This document shows, piece after piece, positions 52,301 to 61,300 of a stretch of 64,000 bases of DNA. The DNA is taken from positions 84,923-148,922 of the forward strand of contig JADHZB010001593.1 in the NCBI GenBank assembly GCA_015657535.1. Reading direction: 5' to 3'. Below the pieces are notes generated by a model. That model was given only the letters and a program-made list of their open reading frames with translations, was not told the DNA's origin and did not search any database. Source of the DNA: Nephromyces sp. MM_2019 (Eukaryota; Apicomplexa; Aconoidasida; Nephromycida). Positions within the stretch are counted from its first letter, which is position 1; each line of letters opens with the position of its first letter. Both the position numbers and the translations under genes were made by a program.

Positions 52301-55300
52301 CTGTGTGTAGCTTGATTTACACTATGGCATGTTCTTAGCTCTCTGAGTTCTGAGTGTGTCTGTGTATCTTTCACTTGGTATACCCTATGACTTGCTCTCA
52401 ACTCTCTTAGTTCTGTGTGTATGTGTATATCTATTACTTAATCTACGCGATAACCTGCTATTAGGTCTATTAGTTCTTTGTGTGTGTATCTTTCACTTGA
52501 TCTGCAATTCCACGTGCTCTCAACGCTCTTCAATATATGTGTTTTGTGTGTATCTCCCACTCACCTGTTCAACCCTTCCACCCGCTCTCAACTCTCTTCA
52601 TTTTACCTGTGTGTCTCTTTAAATTTTGTTCAGATAAGCCTTTTGCAACCGTCTACGATGAATTGGAGGGAGCGTTTGTTGGTTTCGTAGATGCTAATGA
52701 ATTGATTGATTTTTTTTGTCATTTGTATGTATATCTTAATGTTGCAGATCCCTCCCTCTTCTTCCAGTCGCTCCCAAGACCCCTCATTCCTACGCAGGTA
52801 TGCACTGATAGCTTGAAGATTCATTGATATGTTGGTGTGTGTGTATGTTTGTGTGTCTTTTCTTTTATAATCGTGAAGGGAAGAATGAAGGAAAATCTCC
52901 TTGGAATCAGCGAATTTGTTAATTTCTCCGATAATTTGATGCTGTTTGATGAGGAGTAGTAGACTGAGAAGAAATAGTGGCTAGTGCTTCTCTTATGACA
53001 CCATACACTAGTGTAGAGATACGGAGGTTTTAAGGCCCTTTAATAGAGACGAAGAGAGTAGTGAAGGAAGCAGTAAAGTGATAAAAACTACTAAAAAGTA
53101 GAGAAAGTAACGGTGAAGAGAAGGGAGAAAGTTAGAGGAAGAGGCAGAGAGAAACTCACAGAGGTAGAGAAAGTAGTGATGGAGACAAAGGAAGATAAGC
53201 AATGAAACAGAGAGAGAAACTCATATAAGTAGCTCTAAAGATGCTTCCCTTGTCGATGCGTTAGAAAGCTAAAGAGCGTATCTTCAACAGCCTGTTAGTG
53301 GGGAGATTCCTTCACTTATACTGTATACACAGTAGAATGTCAATATATTAAGGTAGAGGGCGTGAAATGGGCTCTCTTGGAGGCTGCTTTTCACGGCTAA
53401 TTGCGTAGAAGAGTAGGTGAAGAGAATGAGAAGATGATGAAGGTGGGAAGAGGATGTGTATACTGAGAGAAGCAAGATGTGATTTCTGTTTTCGTTTGGG
53501 ATACGGACTATGCCCAGGAGCTGAAGAATGCGTAGATAAGCTGGTTGCTTAAGTTTGGTTTACTTTAAAGTGATTCCCTGCCTTCTCCAACACACACACT
53601 TTGACAAAAGTATGCAAAAACAGCACTTCTTCGTGATTTCGTTGAGAATTTTGCAGTAGAAATGCAAAATTTCAAAAAATGAGGTTTTTTCGAGATTCTG
53701 GCGATGAAAGAGGAGTGCGTGTGCAGATAACTTCAGTAGCTACAAGGTAATTTGAGGGATTTTTGAGAGCCAAAGAAGCAAAGTTTTGAAGATTGCAATG
53801 TGAATAGGGCTTTCTTCGGATTTTTGGCGTAGCTTCTATCGCATTTTATATTGGCATGTAGGGGGAAAATTGAGTAGATTGCCTTGTGTGTTGCATTTTC
53901 AAATGCGAAAAAGGAGTGGAAAATGAAGATTTTTTGCTTTATCAGTTTTAGTGTGTGAATATATCAGGATCTTTACTAGAGTGGCTAATGTGCTGACGCT
54001 CTCTGTGGAAGAGGAGAACACACACACACACGCACTTGTTTGTGTATCCATAAATGTTTTTACATGTGTGCGAGCGTACATACCAATGCACGCTTGTATA
54101 TACAATATATAGACATTCGCATTAGTTATATGCATGTGCACATGCATATGCATACCCAAGTATGTATAATCACACGTCCAGGCACACCTACGCACACACA
54201 CCCATCCACACCCACCCACACACCCACACACACCCACACACACCCACACACATCCACATCCACACACACCCACACACGCACGTGCTACCACCAGAATCAG
54301 ATCACAACCTTTTGCTTTGAATTCAATGCTATCATTTTGTCTTAGCCTTGTCTACTAGTGTTTTGCGAGCTTCATTGTGTTCTGCATATTCCTTTACTTA
54401 AGGGTCTCCTGAAAAAAGCACTTGAAGAAACTATAGAAAGTTTTGGTGGTGGAAGAGAACTGTGTGTGTGTGCATCTTCATCCTGCTTTTACGGCTATGA
54501 AGAGTCGCACGCGGCTAGCTTGAGCTTCCAACCACACTGGTATATTCATGCTGCTGTAAACAGGGGCGCACACACAAACATTGATCTTCCTGCTTCCATT
54601 TCATGTGAATATATACACACACACACACCCGATGAGCCTACTTCCACTACTACACACATACAAATTAGCCTGCCTCCAACATAGTCACATTTACCCACTT
54701 CCTACTTCCCTGCACGCGCTTCGGTGCACACACACGCACCCCAATTTCAGCTTCCCCCCCCTGTCGACCTCGTCACCTCCTCTGCCCATGAAAACATGGC
54801 TGTTAAGCCCTCTCCTTCAGGTTACATCTTCCACATATGAAAAGTGCGATTCTACAATCTCCCTTCAAGATGCAGATAAACGCACTAAACCCCACCATCT
54901 TCGAGCTACCAGAAAGGATTCGGGCTCTCTGATCGACCTCTCACACACTCCTTCGAGTAAAGGTATACCCTGTGCTTCATCCTCCTCTGCTAATCCTTCG
55001 GGAATAGCATCATCAGCAGCCTGCCAGTCTTCAAACGCTTCAAGGAATCTATTAGGTGCAAATGCTCTTCAGCCTTCAACAGATGGCAGTAAGCCTTGCT
55101 CAGAAGAGATGAACCTTGTAGCTTCCTCCGATCTTTCGTGTGCGTCGATTGATCAAATCAAGCTAGAAGGGGATGAAGAAGGTGTTGAAGATGATGCCTG
55201 CCGTAGTAAACACTTGAAAAATCACGTTGAAGACGGAAACTACGTCGATTCTGCGAAAACACACGGAGTGTCTGATGCTACTAGCATGAGCTCACACAAA

Positions 55301-58300
55301 GCTGAAGATGTGAATACTAGGATGGCGGGAGGTGCTGTCGATTGTGCACACAGCACTAGCAGTCATCCTCCTTTTGCTACCGTATCTTCAGAGATTACTA
55401 AAGCCACTGCAGATAACTACAACCTTATAGAGGCTATTGATACAGCCACGCACAGCAGTGCAGAACTTGGTGGTGTGTCTGGGGGCAAAGCGAATGCTGC
55501 CGATATGACTATTAATGGAACTAGTAGTGCTTGCACAAGCAGTCTCAATGCCGGTAACAACGGCAGTATGGAAAGCTTAGGGGGCACACACAGTAATGCT
55601 AGTAATGATGACAGAGTGGCGGCTAGTCGTAGTGTTAATGAAGATGAAGATGCATCGAATGAAGATTCTGGTGTGTGTCGGAAAAATTGGTTTGAGTTGC
55701 CTTCTAGTGTAGTTCAACCCCCTTGGCTCTACACTATAGATCAGTGGAGATGTAAGTTGGATTTGGGGGGTGATAGCTGGTGGTAGGGGGGGAATTATGT
55801 GTGTGTGTGAAGGATGTGCATCAAAATGATAAGTTGGAGGTTGGAGGAGACCCGGTTTTTTGGGCGAAGTAGGGGATCTGGACAGCAGATTTGTGTTGGT
55901 ATTGGCAAGTGGGTAGGTATGGGTAGGTATGGGTAGGTGTGGGTGTGTGCGAGATATTTTGTGAGTTTTGGATGTGTGCGAGATATTCCTTAAGTGGGCG
56001 TGTGTTTAAGCGATTCCTTGAATAGACGTGTGCGAGCTATTGTATGACTTGGTATATGTAGTTTATATCATTCGGTGTGTGTGCATGTTCATATGTGCTC
56101 TTGTGTGTGTATCCTTTTAAACATGCAACCATTCTCGACGTAGCTCGATCATTCATATTCTTCAGTTACTTCTTCTACTTGCTGTTTTTGCAAAGAAAAG
56201 CAACGCCTTTCCTTTCCTATGGAATGAAGATGATCCGGTGGAGATTCATCATCTTCAAGCGTTAATTGCTTTTTTTAGGCTTTTATTGGGTGTTTCACGG
56301 TATTTGCTGAGCAAACATATTGTTCTTTTTCAGACATAAACAAATCACCCCGGTCTTTCTCTCGTATCAACGTCGATCGAACTGCATTAGATGCTTTGAA
56401 AGCCTTGTTGGAAAATGAGTAAGTCGATAAAGTTAGTATCTATGTGTGTGTGTCGTTTTATTTGTGAAACTTGGCTATAAAGTTAAGCTATTGAGTGTGT
56501 GTGTCACGTGTGCCTGAAAGATAGCAATAGAGTTGGGTTGGTGAGCGTGTGTTTCATGTGTTTATGATAGCTAGATATTAGCGTATGCTGCTTATCAATG
56601 ATTCTTGCTTGATTTTCGTGTGTTGGTGTAGCATAAGCTTTGCTGGATTCTCTAGCTCAAAGAAGTTGGCTGCCAACCTTCCCAGTTACCGCTGATTTTG
56701 CCACGAGCATACGCGTGTTTTACACACTTGCGCACGCGAAGCAAACACACCTACACAAACAATCCTCCCGACACACACCCTCACACACATTGTTGCACGA
56801 ATCCGCACCCCTATCCAAATACGTTCCCATGTATATTCCCACACATCCTCTGACACTCATGTCCAAACAATCGCAAAAACGCACACACCAACTTGAGCGT
56901 AGCACAAACACGTTAACTTGAGTGCAACACACATTCGATTACCATCACACTGGCACCCACGTCCTTATACACCCCCACGAAAACAAACGCATACACACAC
57001 GCACTCACGCCTTTCGCACACACATTTCAAACACACTGCCACACATACTCATGCTTAATAGGACTTCTGACTTTACTGCAGCGTCTCGGGCACTATAATT
57101 TGGAACGAGGATAGATCTGCGCCTTTGAGTTTTATAACAGTTTCCTGCCTTGCTAGGCATTTGATTAAGAATGTGGGTATAAGTGGTGTGTGTGTGTGTG
57201 TGCTATGGGAAATATCCTGTTGATACCCTGAAAGGATGCAGCGTTTTAAGTTAGGTCCATCTCAGTGCTATACGTGTGTGCTAAATTTTTCATCGTTTTC
57301 TTGAGAAGAAGCTCGACTTCTATATATAGAAGCTATTCACTTACTCTTGCGTGTGCATTTGTGTGTGTGCGTTTTCCTTTTGCCTGTAGTTAAGAGGGAA
57401 TTTTATACAATTCGACCAGCTAGTAAGGACGGACTTAAAGGTAAAAATGATGCTTTCTCAAAGGTTGTTATCCGTCGATGCTTTATATTGAAGAGTTTTT
57501 ATATGTGTGTGTGTGTGCATCTATATTTTCCATCTTTATATGTCCATCCACCTCCTCTATCTAGGTGGATATACATGCATATAGATCTATGCGTGTGTGT
57601 GTCTGTATGCGGTTGACCTATGTGTATGCGTGTGTGTGTGTCTGTGTGCATGTGCGTGTGCGTATGCATGTCCTGTACATAGATTATAGTGATACTTGTC
57701 ATTGATATGAATTTTTTGAGTATCGCTTTGTTGCTTTCCTTTAAAGTACGCTTGGAGGCTTTCTACAGGCTCTATGCAAGAAGCTACTAGCTTACTGAAT
57801 ATTGTGTGTATCTGTGTGTGTGTTTTGATGAGGATATGCGTGTACTCTTTTTTTTTCTGCAGCTGTATGAAGTTGATGTGAGTGGTATGTACAGCTGCAT
57901 TTCATAGTATTTTCGGGCAGAAAAAGTGTTTTTTTCGTTTGTTTTTGACAACTTTACTTTTTCCTGTGATTTTTTGACATCTTCATATTCTGTAGTTTCC
58001 CTTTATCATATAAAACGGGCGTTTTGATGCCTTTTTCATCTTATTCCTCCAAAGACATCTGTTAATTACAGATAGGCACGTATGATGACTTAGTCTCTGT
58101 GGTTGCGAGCACTCCCATCCACAAGGTATGAAATGAGCGCTGCTTTTCCTAGCAATTCTGAGGCTATTTGCACATATTGAAACAGGGATGATACTCCTTT
58201 TATTATCTTCAGGCAGCCTCTAAAACTTGCGAGTTGCTCGTATTATGCTGTTTTGATTGCAAAATTTACTGATTTATATCATCTTCAAAAGTTAATGCAA

Positions 58301-61300
58301 TGAGGAGGAGTTGATGCATGGGAAGGGAGGGGAGGATGTGGGGAATATGGGGGGTATAGGGGGTATGGGGGTTGTGGGGAGCATGTGGAGGTTTTGGAGG
58401 GTGGGGGGGGTGTAGCACGTAGCGGTTTTGAAGGGTGTGGAGCATGTGGAAGACATGGAGGGTGTGGAGGCTATAGAAGATGTAGAATATTCGTAAGATG
58501 CTTAAGATGTAGATGAAATAGAGTATATGAATTTATAAGATGCGAGAGAGGTAAACTAGTTTAATTTTTGCTGAAGATATTTCGCTTCGTTAATGCCTGA
58601 TACTAATATCTTCATCCTAGGAAAATGATGCCTTCTTCAGCTTTAGACTATACCTTTAAACTTTCTTGTAGTTTTTGTAGCTCTTGCTAATATGTGTGTG
58701 TTTTTTTTGTGTTTCCCCCCTTTCATATGGGGTTGCTTCTTTTAGTTTACAGATATCCCACTTTTATATATATTAGAATCTACTTTGAAATTTTTCGGTT
58801 GAAATGTAGCTGTGCGACGCTCACAAAGAGTTAGTGACCTGCACACACACACACACACACAGACCAGTCCAGCGACACCTTCTGTTTATATAGAAATAGT
58901 CTTCACCAAAGTTATGTAGCACCAGGCTACAGCCAAAGCTGCTTCACTCTAGGCGAAGATAGCTTCTCTCTGCGTTTTCTTAGTTTGTGTGTGTTGCTCT
59001 CATCTTTGCTGCTATATTTCCTTGACCCTACGCTAACTATTTATATTATACATTTAAGAAAATCGGAGTGCTATGCTTTTGTGTGCGAAAATGTATTCGC
59101 TAGTCATAGCTACTATCTTTTTGATAGTGTATACTTAGCTTCGCTTCTGTGCATGCATAGTTAGCTGTGTGCAGCACGCACACCTACACCTCCTTTCGCT
59201 CAAACTTGTTTCTTTCTGCGGAAAGTCGCTTTTGAAAAATCAATCGAGATTATCTCACCTCTGTTGAAGAAACCCTCGTTGGAGCTGCTCGTGTGTGTGT
59301 GTTTAATTGTTAGATTTTCCAATGGTAAAGAGAGAGTTCAGTGTGTACTTGTGAGCAGAGCTCAGCTCTGTTATCGCAGTTTGGCATTAGATGAGGCAGG
59401 GTGATGAATTCGATTTCGTGTTTTTCTCGTGCTAATTTGCCTGTAAAAGAGGGAATTATATCCTTCAGAGTGTGTTTGCTGTTGAAGGTAATGGGTATGG
59501 CCAAAGCGTTGTTCTGAAATCATGTAATCCCGTTTAAACTTCAACTAAAAGCTCGTGAAGAACTTATTACTTTTTTTCGCAGGTTTTCTCTGTTGAAGAT
59601 GTTCGAATTTTGCCTTTTTGATGTTTTTTCTGTTGAAGATACACCCGCTTTGCATTCTCATAGATATCTTCACCGTTTTCTCTGTTGATGTTACATACAC
59701 TTTGCTTTCTCGTTGATTTTTCTCGCAGGTTTTAAAGCTTTTTCGTGAGAAAAACTTGTCGGTTATTCCTATCGTAGATATTACCGGTAAAACTATTTAA
59801 TTTGAAGCTTTTACTTTAGTTCTTTTTTACTGTAGATGTTTGTGGCATATACTGTTGTGATCTGAAGAATTTTTTCGCTGGTTTTGAGGTGGCCTAGCTC
59901 CTCATCCGTTTGTATTATATACTTTCTTTGTGTGCTTGTAATTACTCCTTTTGCCACCATGTGTGTGTGGGTGTGTGTGTGTGTGTGTTTATCTCCTTGG
60001 CACTATTTTGTCTCAAAAATTCTTTTTTTTTTGCTTGAATTGCACATCTCTGACTCCTTTCGACTCTTTAGAGTTGCATACTTTGCAGTTTATTTTTTGC
60101 AGAATTTTTGATGTTAACAGGTAAACTTGTGATCACTTGCCTTATCTACGAGATTATGCACTTCAAATTTACTTGAACCTCCAGCCGATAATATCTTCAT
60201 TGTATCATAAGCTTTATTTTGTCTTCTTGTTTTCCTGTTAAAAATTTTTTCTTTGGTGTTTTGTGTAGTTTACGTTTTGAGCGTAGTTCTTTTTCTTCTT
60301 TGTTTTCTTCGTGGTTTGCTTCATGATTTTATTGGTGGTTTTCTTCCTCTTCATCTTCTTTCTCTTCTTTCTCTTCTTCCGCTTCTTCCGCTTCTTCTTC
60401 TTCTTTCTCTTCTTCTTTCTCTTCATCTTCTTCCGCTTCTTCTTTTTTTTTTCTTTTTCTTCTTCTTCTTCTTTCTCTTCTTCCGCTTCTTTGTCTTCTT
60501 CCGCTTCTTTTTCTTCATCTTCAGCTTCTTTTTCTTCTTCCGCTTCTTCTTCTTCTTCTTTCTCTTCTTCTTTCTCTTCATCTTCTTCCGCTTCTTTTTC
60601 TTCTTTTTTTTCTTCTTCCTCTTCTTCCGCTTCTTCTTTTTTTTTTCTTCCTCTTCTTCCGCTTCTTTGTCTTCTTCCTCTTCATCTTCTTTCTCTTCTT
60701 CCTCTTCTTCCGCTTCTTTGTCTTTAGCTTCTTCTTAAGCTTCTCCTTATGTAAATACCTTCTCATTTGATTTGGTATTACCTGCTTATTGATGCCTTCA
60801 AATTCAAGTGCATTGCCTAATTTTCTCAACAGGCTCATACCTTGGATCTTTTACAAAGAATCACTTTATGCAGCTTGTGTTTAACTCTTTGACAGATGAG
60901 GTAAGGTAACAGATTACATTCGTTTCCGTGTGTGTATGTGTGTGATAATAATATGATGTTCACGAAGAATCATGTGTGTGGAAATTTTCAGTCTTATCGA
61001 TGCCCTTGGCGCTGGGTATAGATCTGTGTGTGTGGGCTTGAGTGTGTGTGTTCAAACGTGAGTGTTGGTGCATCCGAATTGGGCTATGGTATTTAAGTCC
61101 CTACTTGAGTGCGTTTGGATACATCTGATTATGTGTGTGTGAGTGTATCTTTTTTTCACGAATTATTGTATAGGATGTTTGCTTCCTTGGCTAGGTATGA
61201 GTAGAGCAAAAATGCATGTATAGCTCTCTGTTTTGATTTATTATAAACTTGATTACCCAAGCATAAGCACAAGGATTATTTTTACACACACACATATACA

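Noticed and set aside
54581..54820. N-terminal extension of the low-complexity AMPK gamma exon
   Set aside because: The open frame continues upstream of 54821, but this part encodes CA-repeat His/Thr runs and is followed by a strong acceptor (CTCCTTCAG). It is read as intron.
60238..60838. Lys/Arg-rich and Phe/Ser-rich frames on both strands
   Set aside because: They are translations of the polypyrimidine tract on opposite strands, not genes.
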